Below are positions 31,518 through 39,195 of a stretch of DNA of 64,000 nt, piece after piece. The translations under genes and the position numbers were made by a program. A model generated the notes under the pieces. The model made no database searches and was not told the DNA's origin. It saw only the letters and a program-made list of their open reading frames with translations. Every line of letters begins with the position of its first letter. The first letter of the stretch is position 1. The DNA comes from Nonomuraea solani (lineage in GTDB: Bacteria > Actinomycetota > Actinomycetes > Streptosporangiales > Streptosporangiaceae): the NCBI RefSeq assembly GCF_900108335.1, contig NZ_FNVT01000007.1:310001-374000 (forward strand), in the 5' to 3' direction.

Positions 31518-32522
31518 ATGAGCGTCAACCGTATGATCCGGCTTGTCTCCCGCCCCGTCGGTGAGCCGGGGCCGGAGAACTTCGAACTGGTGACGGCCGA
31601 GGTCCCACGGCCGGGTCCCGGGCAGGTTCTGGTGCGTAACACCTGGATGTCGGTGGATCCGTACATGCGGGGCCGGATGGACGACGCCGAGTCCTACATC
31701 CCGCCGTTCCGGCTGGGTGAGGCGCTGGAGGGCAGCGCGATCGGCGAGGTGGTCGCCTCCGAAGCCCCTGACATTCCCGTCGGCGCGACGGTGTCGCATT
31801 TCCTGGGCTGGCGCGACTTCGCCGTGCTGGACGCCGCCGGGGCGGCCGTCGTGGACACCGGGCTCGCCCGGCCGCAGGACCATTTGGGGGCGCTCGGTAC
31901 GACCGGGCTGACGGCGTACCTGGCCGTCACCGAGATCGCGCCGGTCAAGGAGGGCGACGTGGTGTTCGTCTCCGGTGCCGCCGGAGCGGTGGGCAGCGTC
32001 GCCGGGCAGCTCGCACGGAAGGCCGGTGCCGCCATGGTGATCGGCTCGGCCGGTGGGCCCGCGAAGGCCGGGAAGCTCGTCGAGGTCTTCGGCTTCGACG
32101 CGGCCATCGACTACCGATCGGAATCGGTGGCCGCGCGGCTGGCCGAGCTGGCGCCGGGCGGTATCGACGTCTACGTCGACAACGTGGGCGGCGACCACTT
32201 GGAGGCCGCCATCGGCGCGCTGAAGGTGCACGGGCGGGCGGCCCTGGTGGGCATGGTCAGCCGCTACAACGCCGTCGAGCCGCCGCCCGGGCCGCGCAAC
32301 CTCTACGACGTGGTGACCAGGCGGCTGTCGCTGCGCGGCGTCCTGGTGAGCGACCACTTCCACCGCTTCCCGGAGTACGTCGCCAAGGCCGCCGCCTGGC
32401 TCGCCGACGGCAGCCTGCACACCGAGGAGACGGTGGTGGAGGGCCTGGAACAGGCCCCGGCCGCCTTCCTCGGCGTGCTACGCGGCGCCAACCTCGGCAA
32501 GATGCTGGTCCACCTGCCCTGA
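31518..32522 (+). CDS. NADP-dependent medium-chain reductase (CurA/PTGR-like)
   Basis: A 334-residue zinc-independent MDR. The N-terminal catalytic domain has the family tag S-V-D-P-Y-M-R-G-R-M (about residues 45-55), and T-T-G-L-T-A-Y is before the Rossmann domain. The nucleotide motif is S-G-A-A-G-A-V-G-S-V-A-G-Q-L-A, and D-N-V-G-G-D matches the leukotriene-B4 dehydrogenase/curcumin-reductase group. It should reduce the C=C bond of an alpha,beta-unsaturated ketone or aldehyde using NADPH. ATG at 31518 with GAGGA upstream. The adjacent divergent TetR relic was probably its repressor. Confidence 0.87.
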   Translation: MSVNRMIRLVSRPVGEPGPENFELVTAEVPRPGPGQVLVRNTWMSVDPYMRGRMDDAESYIPPFRLGEALEGSAIGEVVASEAPDIPVGATVSHFLGWRDFAVLDAAGAAVVDTGLARPQDHLGALGTTGLTAYLAVTEIAPVKEGDVVFVSGAAGAVGSVAGQLARKAGAAMVIGSAGGPAKAGKLVEVFGFDAAIDYRSESVAARLAELAPGGIDVYVDNVGGDHLEAAIGALKVHGRAALVGMVSRYNAVEPPPGPRNLYDVVTRRLSLRGVLVSDHFHRFPEYVAKAAAWLADGSLHTEETVVEGLEQAPAAFLGVLRGANLGKMLVHLP

Positions 32523-32717
32523 CCAGGGTGACCACGCCGAGCCGCCCAGACGGAGGCGACCGTGCCCGGCCGACCGGAGGCCCGGCCCGACCGGAAGGCC
32601 CGGTCTGGGCGAAGGGCCCGGTCTGGGCGGGCTGTGCGAGCGCGGTGGGCGCCGAGTGTTCGGCCTCAGCGACCGAACCGGCCGAAGGGTCCGGCTCGGT
32701 TCAGGCGGGGGTGCGGT
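32523..32717. other. convergent intergenic region with 18-bp repeat and weak hairpin
   Basis: No gene is seen. An 18-bp near-identical unit occurs twice in tandem (32595-32611 and 32612-32629, core GGCCCGGTCTGGGCG). An imperfect inverted repeat GAACCGGCC / GGCTCGGTTC near 32672-32702 could act as the terminator for one or both convergent genes. Confidence 0.4.
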
Positions 32718-33992
32718 TCATGTGAGGGTGGTGATCGCCGAGCGTTCGGCCTCGTAGATGGTCCCCAGCCGGGAACTCAGGTCGGCGAACAGCGGGAGCG
32801 TGTCGGGGAGGGTGGCCAGGGAGGCGTTGGCGGTGGCGCGGGCCGCCCACAGTTCCTTGGCCGCCTGCGCCGCCTGAGGGCCGCCCGCGGTGCCGTCCGC
32901 CATGACGCTCTCCTTGATCGCGGCCGTCAGCTCCCGGATCCTGGCGAACTCCGGCACCTCCGCCGGCAGCGCCGCCTCCGCCAGCTCGTGCCACAAACCG
33001 CGAATCTCCCTGAACCGCGCGGCCGACTCGGCCAGCGATGGCCGGTCGAGCAGGGCGGCGGCCTCGTCGAGGGCGTCGGCGAACAGGTCGCGGAGGTTGC
33101 CGCCGTCGATGCCCACCGGCTCGGCCCCCTCCCAGATCGACAGCAGGGCGTCGGCCAGGCCGCGCCGGTCGGCGAACACCTTCGGCCACGCCTTGGCGTT
33201 GCGCGTGTCGACCAGCAACCTGGCCCACTTGCGCCAGGCGGGCAGGGAGAAGGAGTCGGAGGTGGCCGACAAGTGCGCGGCACAGTCGCGCAGCCCTTCC
33301 CGGGCGGCCTCCGCCAGCGCCGCCTCGGTGATCTTCGCCTCCCCCAGCACGTGCATGACGTTCTTGTACGACCCCACCCGCGCCCGCGCCGCGTCGAACC
33401 GCTCACGCGGGACACAGATCGGTGCCTGCCCGCGATCGTCGAGGTAGACCCCGTCCTCGTCGCGCCGGTAGGCGACCACCGGATGCCCGCCGTGCCCCTC
33501 CAGGGCGTCGGGAAGCTGCCAGTAGCCCGTACGGTGCCGGTCGGGCAGGACCACGCACGGCCGCCCGGCGTCCAGTTCGGCGGCCAGCCGATCACTGGCG
33601 GCGCGAACGCCGGACGTGCGGTGCTCGTCGAAGGGAACGCCGAGCCGGGTGAGCGTCTTGGCCATCCACCGGTCGTGATACTGCCACTGGTTGCGGAAGC
33701 CCAGGACGACATGACGGGACGCGTCGTGCTGGAACTCCCACAGGATGTAGCCGGCGCCGATGCCGCCGCCCGCCAGGAACACCAGCGGCTCACTGACGGC
33801 CGCCCCCTGGTTGACCAGGACGGAGGTGATCGCCGCGCTGGACGGGTGCCGCCCGCCGGCGAACCGCCAGCCGCCGTCAGAGGAGGAGGAGGAGGCGCTG
33901 CCCGCGACATGGGCACGAGCGGTGGTGTAGCTCTCCCCCGTCTTGGCCATGCGAGCCCTGATGCGGGCCTTGAGCTGCTTCTTGCTGGTCAT
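32718..33992 (-). CDS. BtrH N-terminal/DUF4872-type protein
   Basis: A 424-residue protein. The N-terminus M-T-S-K-K-Q-L-K-A-R-I-R-A-R-M-A-K-T-G-E is a basic helix seen on several actinobacterial proteins. Residues about 30-165 look like the BtrH N-terminal fold (H-P-S-S-A-A-I-T-S-V-L then G-G-x-G-A-G-Y at the end of a strand, and P-C-V-V-L-P-D), and the rest is a helical DUF4872-like domain. BtrH of butirosin synthesis transfers an acyl chain from a carrier protein to an aminoglycoside; no carrier protein or aminoglycoside gene is nearby. A minus-strand TAATAT at 34181-34186 is a possible distant -10. ATG at 33992. Confidence 0.65.
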   Translation of the reverse strand: MTSKKQLKARIRARMAKTGESYTTARAHVAGSASSSSSDGGWRFAGGRHPSSAAITSVLVNQGAAVSEPLVFLAGGGIGAGYILWEFQHDASRHVVLGFRNQWQYHDRWMAKTLTRLGVPFDEHRTSGVRAASDRLAAELDAGRPCVVLPDRHRTGYWQLPDALEGHGGHPVVAYRRDEDGVYLDDRGQAPICVPRERFDAARARVGSYKNVMHVLGEAKITEAALAEAAREGLRDCAAHLSATSDSFSLPAWRKWARLLVDTRNAKAWPKVFADRRGLADALLSIWEGAEPVGIDGGNLRDLFADALDEAAALLDRPSLAESAARFREIRGLWHELAEAALPAEVPEFARIRELTAAIKESVMADGTAGGPQAAQAAKELWAARATANASLATLPDTLPLFADLSSRLGTIYEAERSAITTLT

Positions 33993-34198
33993 GTCAGGCT
34001 CTTCCCGCGGCCATCGCCAGGGCCCGGCCCACGCCCGCGGCCCGTGGCGGCCGCGACAGAGCGTCGACCGTTCGGAGCGCGACTCCCGAGGCTCATGGCG
34101 TCCCCTTTGCCCCCGCGATCGGCGGGCCGCGTGGGGACCCGCTCTGGAGGTTCGGCGGGAGAGCACCGCCGTACCTCCGGATATTAGTACAGAACCGG
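33993..34198 (-). promoter_or_regulatory. leader/promoter region of the BtrH-like gene
   Basis: A gap of 206 bp with both flanking genes on the minus strand. TAATAT at 34181-34186 (minus) is the best -10 candidate and would give a leader of about 180 nt. No recognised riboswitch or strong hairpin was found. Confidence 0.3.
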
Positions 34199-34738
34199 CT
34201 AGTTCTTCGGGCCGTAGGCGTGGACGACGATGCCGGACTTGAAGCGGGTCGTCTCGATCAGGTCGAGGTGGGTGAGGTCGAGGCCCTCCAGCAGCCGGTC
34301 GCCGCCGCCCGCGATGACCGGGAACACCCAGAGGTGCAGCTCGTCGACCAGCCCCGCGTCGAGCAGCGCGCGGTCGAGGGAGCCCGTGCCGAACTTCAGG
34401 ATGTTCTTCCCCTCCTGCCGCTTCAGCTCGGCCACGGCGGTGGCGACGTCGCCCTCGATGAGGGTGCCGTTCCAGGCGTCGGCCGACTTCAGCGTGGTGG
34501 AGGCGACGTATTTCGGCATGCTGTTGATGTGGTCGGTGTACGGGTCGCCCGAGCGTCCCGGCCACGCCTCCGCGAAGCCCTCGTACGTCTCGCGCCCCAG
34601 GAGCAGCGCGTCCGCGTCGAACAGCAGCTTGGCGCTGTAGTTCTGGTGGTCCTCGTCCCAGTAGGGGACGCCCCACACGTGCGGGTCGCTGATGACCCCG
34701 TCCAAAGTGACGAACGTGGACTCGACGAGCTTCCTCAT
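34199..34738 (-). CDS. dihydrofolate reductase/RibD C-terminal family protein
   Basis: A 179-residue NADPH reductase-fold protein. It starts R-K-L-V-E-S-T-F-V-T-L-D-G-V-I-S-D-P, then A-D-A-L-L-L-G-R-E-T-Y-E-G-F, P-K-Y-V-A-S-T-T-L and L-K-F-G-T-G-S-L-D-R-A-L-L, and P-V-I-A-G-G-G-D-R-L-L-E, all hallmarks of the RibD_C 'dihydrofolate reductase family' group common in actinomycetes. These are not housekeeping FolA, and the substrate is usually unknown. ATG 34738 follows GAAGGAG. Confidence 0.86.
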   Translation of the reverse strand: MRKLVESTFVTLDGVISDPHVWGVPYWDEDHQNYSAKLLFDADALLLGRETYEGFAEAWPGRSGDPYTDHINSMPKYVASTTLKSADAWNGTLIEGDVATAVAELKRQEGKNILKFGTGSLDRALLDAGLVDELHLWVFPVIAGGGDRLLEGLDLTHLDLIETTRFKSGIVVHAYGPKN

Positions 34739-34815
34739 GACATGTCTCCTTCAGGGGCGTTCCGGCTGATGAGACTACTTTGGCGTGGCCCGCTTACCGA
34801 ACTCTGCCAAAATCC

Positions 34816-35541
34816 TTAAGGTCGCCGCGCGAAGAACACGAACTCCCTGCCGGGGCGGTCGGGAGCGTCGCGGACCTCCTTCACGACATAGCCGTGCGCC
34901 GCCAGGTCGGCCTCGACCTCGTCCCGCTCGCGGAAGCGCAGCGTCGAGTACGACGTCAGCCGCTGCCCGTCGGAGGCGAACTCCCAGGTGCCGCGGAAGG
35001 TGACCAGCGGCCCGCTGATGTCGAGCACCTCCGACCAGGTCGTCACCTCACCGACCCCGTCAATGGAGGTGACCTGGTAGGACGCGGCGCGGTTCCACTC
35101 CAGCCAGCCCTGCCTGGCCGGGTCGCGGGTCTCGAACACCAGGTGTCCGCCCGGCCGCAGCGCCGCGTGGATCCCGTCGAGCGTGCCCGCCCAGTCCGCC
35201 GGTTCGATGATCGCCTGGGCGACGTTGCCGGTCATCGTGGCGAGGTCGGCCCGCATCGGGGGCAGGCCGGTCGCGTCGCCGTGCAGCCAGCGCACCCGAT
35301 CGGCGCCCGGCTTGGCCCTGGCGACATCGAGCGAGGCCTCCGCCGGGTCGACCCCGGTCACCTCGAAGCCACGATCGGCCAGGAGCAGCGCGAACGTGCC
35401 GGTTCCGCAGCCGACGTCGAGCACGTGGCGGGCGCCGAGCTCCCGGGCGATGTCGGCGTACACCTCCAAGTCACTCCGGTCGGGATCGAGGGGGTCGTAG
35501 ACGGCCGCCAGCCGGGGGTGCTCGAAGAGATCGTCAGCCAT
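34816..35541 (-). CDS. class I SAM-dependent methyltransferase
   Basis: A 241-residue methyltransferase. Motif I is H-V-L-D-V-G-C-G-T-G-T-F-A (about residues 39-51), the acidic motif II V-T-G-V-D-P-A follows, then W-L-H-G-D-A-T-G-L-P and the R-P-G-G-H-L-V-F-E-T strand typical of the Methyltransf_25/11 family. The beta-rich lid in the C-terminal half (about 140-200) is common in this subgroup. Leaderless: TATCGT lies 6 nt before the ATG. Substrate unknown. Confidence 0.87.
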   Translation of the reverse strand: MADDLFEHPRLAAVYDPLDPDRSDLEVYADIARELGARHVLDVGCGTGTFALLLADRGFEVTGVDPAEASLDVARAKPGADRVRWLHGDATGLPPMRADLATMTGNVAQAIIEPADWAGTLDGIHAALRPGGHLVFETRDPARQGWLEWNRAASYQVTSIDGVGEVTTWSEVLDISGPLVTFRGTWEFASDGQRLTSYSTLRFRERDEVEADLAAHGYVVKEVRDAPDRPGREFVFFARRP

Positions 35542-35547
35542 GCGGAG

Positions 35548-35553
35548 ACGATA
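35548..35553 (-). promoter_or_regulatory. -10 box of leaderless methyltransferase gene
   Basis: TATCGT on the minus strand, 6 nt before the ATG at 35541, with no Shine-Dalgarno. Confidence 0.45.
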
Positions 35554-35651
35554 CGCCGTGCGACCTCACGAGTGCTCCCGGTTTCCGGGCGAGGGGCCCG
35601 TGACAGGGAGGCGTTCTCGGTGGACGGTGTTCCCATCGAGGAGGTACGCAG

Positions 35652-36878
35652 ATGAAGCCGTTACTGATCACCGTGGGCAGCCGGGGCGACGTGCAGCCGT
35701 ACCTCGCCCTGGCCAAGGGCCTGCTGGCCGCCGGGCACCAGCCGGTGGTCGCCGCCCCGCGCCGTTTCCAGCCGCTCGCCGCCGCGCACGGGATCGACTG
35801 TGTCCCGCTCAACGACGAGATGCTGGACCTTCAGGACCTCGCCAAGGGCAAGGGCGCCAGGGCGGCCATGGCCGCCGCCCGGTCCGTCAAGCCGCTGGTG
35901 CGGCGCGTCCTGGACGACGAGGCCGAGCTGGCGCACCGGGACGCCGACGTCGTGCTCTATCATCCCAAGTCGCTCGGCGGCCCGTACGTGGCCGAGAAGC
36001 TCGGCGTCCCCGCCATCGCGGGCCTGCTGCTCCCCCTCTACGTGCCGACCGCCGCGTTCGCGTCCCCCATTCTTCCCGTACGGCTGCCGCGCGCCCTCAA
36101 CCGCGCGAGCTGGCGGACGTCGAGCGTGATCGAGATGCCCTACCGCGGCCTCATCCGCACCTGGCGGGCCGAGGCCCTGGGCATGACCGGCGGGTTCCGG
36201 CCGGTCGCCGACGTGGCCAGGCGCGGCGCCGTGCTGCACGCCTGGAGCGCGCACCTGCTGCCCGCGCCCGCCGACTGGCCGGACTCCGCGCGGCCGACGG
36301 GGTTCTGGAGCATGCCCGCGGCCGTCGACTGGGCACCGCCCGAGCGGCTGGCCCGGTTCCTGGAGGAGGGCGAGCAGCCGGTGTACATCGGCTTCGGCAG
36401 CGCGGTCGGGCGTGATCCGCGCGCGCTGACCGCCACCGTGCTGGAGGCGGTCCGGCTGGCCGGGAAGCGGGCGGTGCTGGCCACGGGCTGGGGCGGCCTG
36501 CGGCCGGGCACCGAGCCGGACGGTGTGCTCGTCGTCGAGGACGTGCCGCACGACTGGCTGCTGCCCCGGATGGCGATGGCCGTGCACCACGGCGGCATCG
36601 GCACGGTCGCGGCCGCGCTGCGCGCCGGGGTCCCGCAGGCCGTCCGCCCGTTCATCGGCGACCAGCCGTTCTGGGCCGCCCGCCTGCACCGGCTCGGCGT
36701 CGCCGCCGCCCCGCTCGGCGGCCGCCTCACCCCGGCCCGGCTGGCCGCCGCCCTGGACCAGGCGGCCCGCCTGGCGCCTGCGGCCCGTACGCTGGCCGGC
36801 CGGATGGCGGAGGAGGACGGCATCGCCACGGCCATCGCCCGGCTGGAGAGCGCGCCGGGCGCGGCGAAATCCGACTAA
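35652..36878 (+). CDS. GT1-family (UGT/MGT-like) glycosyltransferase
   Basis: A 408-residue GT-B glycosyltransferase. The N-terminal domain begins P-L-L-I-T-V-G-S-R-G-D-V-Q-P-Y, as in sterol 3-beta-glucosyltransferase-like (UGT80-type) enzymes and vancomycin-type GTs. The C-terminal nucleotide-sugar domain has Y-I-G-F-G-S, then the H-H-G-G-I-G-T-V-A-A-A-L-R-A-G-V-P motif and F-I-G-D-Q-P-F-W-A. It likely glycosylates a lipid or natural product. ATG 35652 follows GGAGG. It appears to be monocistronic. Confidence 0.87.
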   Translation: MKPLLITVGSRGDVQPYLALAKGLLAAGHQPVVAAPRRFQPLAAAHGIDCVPLNDEMLDLQDLAKGKGARAAMAAARSVKPLVRRVLDDEAELAHRDADVVLYHPKSLGGPYVAEKLGVPAIAGLLLPLYVPTAAFASPILPVRLPRALNRASWRTSSVIEMPYRGLIRTWRAEALGMTGGFRPVADVARRGAVLHAWSAHLLPAPADWPDSARPTGFWSMPAAVDWAPPERLARFLEEGEQPVYIGFGSAVGRDPRALTATVLEAVRLAGKRAVLATGWGGLRPGTEPDGVLVVEDVPHDWLLPRMAMAVHHGGIGTVAAALRAGVPQAVRPFIGDQPFWAARLHRLGVAAAPLGGRLTPARLAAALDQAARLAPAARTLAGRMAEEDGIATAIARLESAPGAAKSD

Positions 36879-36913
36879 CGCCAGAAATGGGCCCTCTCCG
36901 CACTTAATCCGAC

Positions 36914-36958
36914 GTTTACGCTATCGACAGCATTCGTTCACCGAATACGACATATAGG
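36914..36958 (+). promoter_or_regulatory. promoter of the PhoX-like gene with weak PHO-box-like motifs
   Basis: GTTCACC (36936-36942) matches the core of the actinobacterial PHO box repeat and a weaker GTTTACG lies 22 bp upstream (36914-36920). TATAGG (36953-36958) is a good -10, with GTTCACC near the -35 position. The 11-bp unit between the two motifs does not match, so this is only a candidate PhoP site. Confidence 0.35.
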
Positions 36959-36994
36959 CATGTGTCGATGCCCTTGTCCCGAGGGGAAAGCACC

Positions 36995-38491
36995 ATGACC
37001 GAGCTCGACAGACGATCCTTCCTCGGCCGCGGCCTGGCCACCACCGGTGGCGTGCTGGCCAGCGGCGTCGCCATCGAGACCCTGACCGCCCACGCCTCCT
37101 GGGCGGACGCGGGCCGTCCCGCCGCCGGCGCGCACCGGGCCGGGTACGGCCCGCCGGCACGTACCCCCTCGAAGAACACCGGCGAAGAGCTGCTCGCCCT
37201 GCCCGCCGGCTTCTCCTACGTCGTGCTGGGCAGGACCGGCACGACGATGACCGACGGCGTCGCCACCCCGATCGCCCACGACGGCATGGCCGCCTTCCCC
37301 GGGACGCGCCGCCACACCGTGCGCCTGATCCGCAACCACGAGGTCCGCACCGCCCCCGGCTCCCCCGTCGGCCGGGTGCTCGTCGAGGGCTCGGCCCGCT
37401 ACGACGAGCTGGGCGTGGCCGGCACCACCACGCTCGAAGTCGACCTGCGCAGCGGCGAGGTGCTGCGCCACTTCGTCAGCCTCAACGGCACGATCGTCAA
37501 CTGCGCGGGCGGCCGGATGCTGCACGATCGGGGCTGGCTGACCTGCGAGGAGACCACCGCCGGTGTGGCGCAGGGCTGGCGGCGCAAGCACGGCTACATC
37601 TTCCAGGTGCCGCTGAACGGCCCCGAGCCCGGCAGGCCCGCGCCCTCGCAGCCGCTGACGGCGATGGGCCGCTTCTCCCACGAGGCCGTCGCGGTGGACC
37701 CGCGCACCGGCTACGTCTACGAGACCGAGGACGACTCCGGCAAACCCGACGGCTTCTACCGCTTCCGCCCTCGGGACCCGCGCGACCTGGCCGCCGGCGG
37801 CGTACTGGAGATGCTCAAGGTCAAGGGCGCCGACGGGTACGACTGCCGCGAGGGCCAGACGATGGGCGCCCGCATCCCCGTCGAGTGGGTGCGCATCGAC
37901 GACCCCGACCCCGACCTGGAGAACGGCGCCCAGACCTGCACCCAGCAGGGCCTGGCCAAGGGCGGCGCCATGTTCAACCGCCTGGAGGGCTGCTGGTACG
38001 GCGACGGGAGCATCTTCTTCAACTCCACCAGCGGCGGCGACGCCAAGAACGGCGACGCGCCCGGCGCCGACGGCTACCGGGAGGGCTACGGCCAGGTCTG
38101 GCGGTACGTCCCCGGCCGGCGCGACGGCGGCACCCTGGTCCTGGTGTACGAGTCGCCGGGCCGCAGGGAGCTCGACTCGCCGGACAACCTGACGTTCACC
38201 CCGCGCGGCGGCATCGTGCTGTGCGAGGACGATGCCGGCTCGGTGGACGCCGACCCGCACCCGCTGGCCCCGGGGCTGGTCAACGTCAACCGGCTGATCG
38301 GGCTGGACCCGCGGCGGGGGCAGCCGTTCGAGTTCGCGGTCAACATCGCCGACGACAGCGAGTTCGCCGGGGCGTGCTTCAGCCCGGACGGCTCGGTGCT
38401 GTTCGTCAACCAGCTCGGCGACACGGTGTCGCCGGACCCGCCGGGCCGCACGTACGCGATCCGTGGCCCCTGGCACCGCGGGCCGCTCTAA
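36995..38491 (+). CDS. Tat-exported PhoX-like (DUF839) protein, possible alkaline phosphatase
   Basis: A 498-residue protein. The N-terminus D-R-R-S-F-L-G-R-G-L-A is a twin-arginine signal with an Ala-rich end near residue 37. The body is the DUF839/PhoX beta-propeller: L-P-A-G-F-S-Y-V-V-L, L-I-R-N-H-E-V, G-W-L-T-C-E-E-T-T-A-G, F-S-H-E-A-V-A-V-D-P, Y-E-T-E-D-D, and late E-D-D-A-G and S-P-D-G-S-V-L-F-V-N-Q. The repeated Glu and Asp residues are like the Ca/Fe ligands of PhoX phosphatases. The start at 36995 follows GAGGGGAAAG. Being near the pst operon, and with a GTTCACC motif upstream, suggests a phosphate-starvation role, but phosphatase activity is inferred. Confidence 0.8.
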   Translation: MTELDRRSFLGRGLATTGGVLASGVAIETLTAHASWADAGRPAAGAHRAGYGPPARTPSKNTGEELLALPAGFSYVVLGRTGTTMTDGVATPIAHDGMAAFPGTRRHTVRLIRNHEVRTAPGSPVGRVLVEGSARYDELGVAGTTTLEVDLRSGEVLRHFVSLNGTIVNCAGGRMLHDRGWLTCEETTAGVAQGWRRKHGYIFQVPLNGPEPGRPAPSQPLTAMGRFSHEAVAVDPRTGYVYETEDDSGKPDGFYRFRPRDPRDLAAGGVLEMLKVKGADGYDCREGQTMGARIPVEWVRIDDPDPDLENGAQTCTQQGLAKGGAMFNRLEGCWYGDGSIFFNSTSGGDAKNGDAPGADGYREGYGQVWRYVPGRRDGGTLVLVYESPGRRELDSPDNLTFTPRGGIVLCEDDAGSVDADPHPLAPGLVNVNRLIGLDPRRGQPFEFAVNIADDSEFAGACFSPDGSVLFVNQLGDTVSPDPPGRTYAIRGPWHRGPL

Positions 38492-38541
38492 TAGGCTGTA
38501 ACGGCCTGGACAAGCCCCGCCCGCCGCCTGACGATTGACGC

Positions 38542-39096
38542 GTGCCCACGGATGAGAGGTCGCCGCCGGGGCCGCCCATTCCCTACGCCACGGCCGTCGC
38601 CCGCGCCCGCCGCCTGCGGGCCATGGCGGATCCCGATCGGCTGCGCCTGCTCAGCGTGCTGCTCTGGCAGAGCGGCGCGCCCTGCGGCGCCGAGCGGGAT
38701 CTCGCGGTGCTGCGCGAGGCGGGCCTGATCGAGCCGTGCCCGGGCGGCCACCGCGCCACCCCGGCCGGGCGGGAGCTGTTCGCCCGGTCGCTGCGCCTGC
38801 AAGAGGCGCTGGAGAACGGGAAGGTGTCAGAGGCCGGTGGAGCGTTAGGGGATCAGGCCGCGCAGGGCGTCCAGCCGCTCGGGGACGATCGAGTACCACG
38901 CCCACTTGCCGCGCTTCTCCCTGGTCAGCAGCCCGGCGTCGACCAGGATCTTCAGGTGGTGGCTGACGGTGGGCTGGGTCAGCCCGAGCGGCGCGGTGAG
39001 GTCGAGGACGCACGCCTCCCCGGCCGGGCTGCCGCTGATCATGCTGAGCACCTGCAGCCGGGTGGGATCGGCGACCGCCTTGAGCGCGCTCGCTAG
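38542..39096 (+). CDS. ArsR-like protein lacking the recognition helix, running into antisense arsR
   Basis: The first about 95 residues look like a real protein: A-D-P-D-R-L-R-L-L-S-V-L-L opens like an ArsR winged helix, and L-R-E-A-G-L-I-E-P with H-R-A-T-P-A-G-R-E-L-F looks like its wing and last helix. The segment between, where the S-x-H-L recognition helix should be, is missing. No stop occurs before the frame enters the antisense strand of the real arsR gene, so the last about 90 residues (to 39096) are antisense-derived. Probably a decayed or truncated paralog. It starts at a GTG with no Shine-Dalgarno. Confidence 0.4.
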   Translation: MPTDERSPPGPPIPYATAVARARRLRAMADPDRLRLLSVLLWQSGAPCGAERDLAVLREAGLIEPCPGGHRATPAGRELFARSLRLQEALENGKVSEAGGALGDQAAQGVQPLGDDRVPRPLAALLPGQQPGVDQDLQVVADGGLGQPERRGEVEDARLPGRAAADHAEHLQPGGIGDRLERAR

Positions 39097-39183
39097 CCGC
39101 TCGGCCGCCGGCCGCGAGAGAGGCTCGGCGACGGGGGCGGTGTCGCGCCGCTCATCGGCCGGCGAGATCTCTTCGGGCTGCAC
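38845..39183 (-). CDS. ArsR/SmtB family regulator
   Basis: A 112-residue winged-helix regulator. The family core begins A-V-A-D-P-T-R-L-Q-V-L-S-M-I, then the ELCVCDL-like sequence A-C-V-L-D-L-T (Cys at residue 58), the recognition helix Q-P-T-V-S-H-H-L-K-I-L, and the wing K-R-G-K-W-A-W-Y-S-I. One cysteine and several histidines could bind metal, but the classical C-V-C pair is reduced to one Cys, so the inducer is uncertain. GTG start at 39183 with TAAAAT 6 nt upstream, inside the stop codon of the response-regulator gene: a leaderless promoter of its own. Confidence 0.86.
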   Translation of the reverse strand: MQPEEISPADERRDTAPVAEPLSRPAAERLASALKAVADPTRLQVLSMISGSPAGEACVLDLTAPLGLTQPTVSHHLKILVDAGLLTREKRGKWAWYSIVPERLDALRGLIP

Positions 39184-39189
39184 CGGCCC

Positions 39190-39195
39190 ATTTTA
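39190..39195 (-). promoter_or_regulatory. -10 box of leaderless arsR
   Basis: TAAAAT on the minus strand, 6 nt before the GTG at 39183. It includes the stop codon of the upstream response-regulator gene. It is the best -10 match in the window. Confidence 0.55.

Noticed and set aside
31207..31564. Three short plus-strand frames in the 31 kb gap
   Set aside because: They overlap the minus-strand TetR relic, have no Shine-Dalgarno and resemble no protein.
36914..36942. A perfect two-unit PHO box upstream of the PhoX-like gene
   Set aside because: Only one unit matches well; the unit between the two motifs does not fit, so it was kept as a low-confidence motif rather than a confident site.
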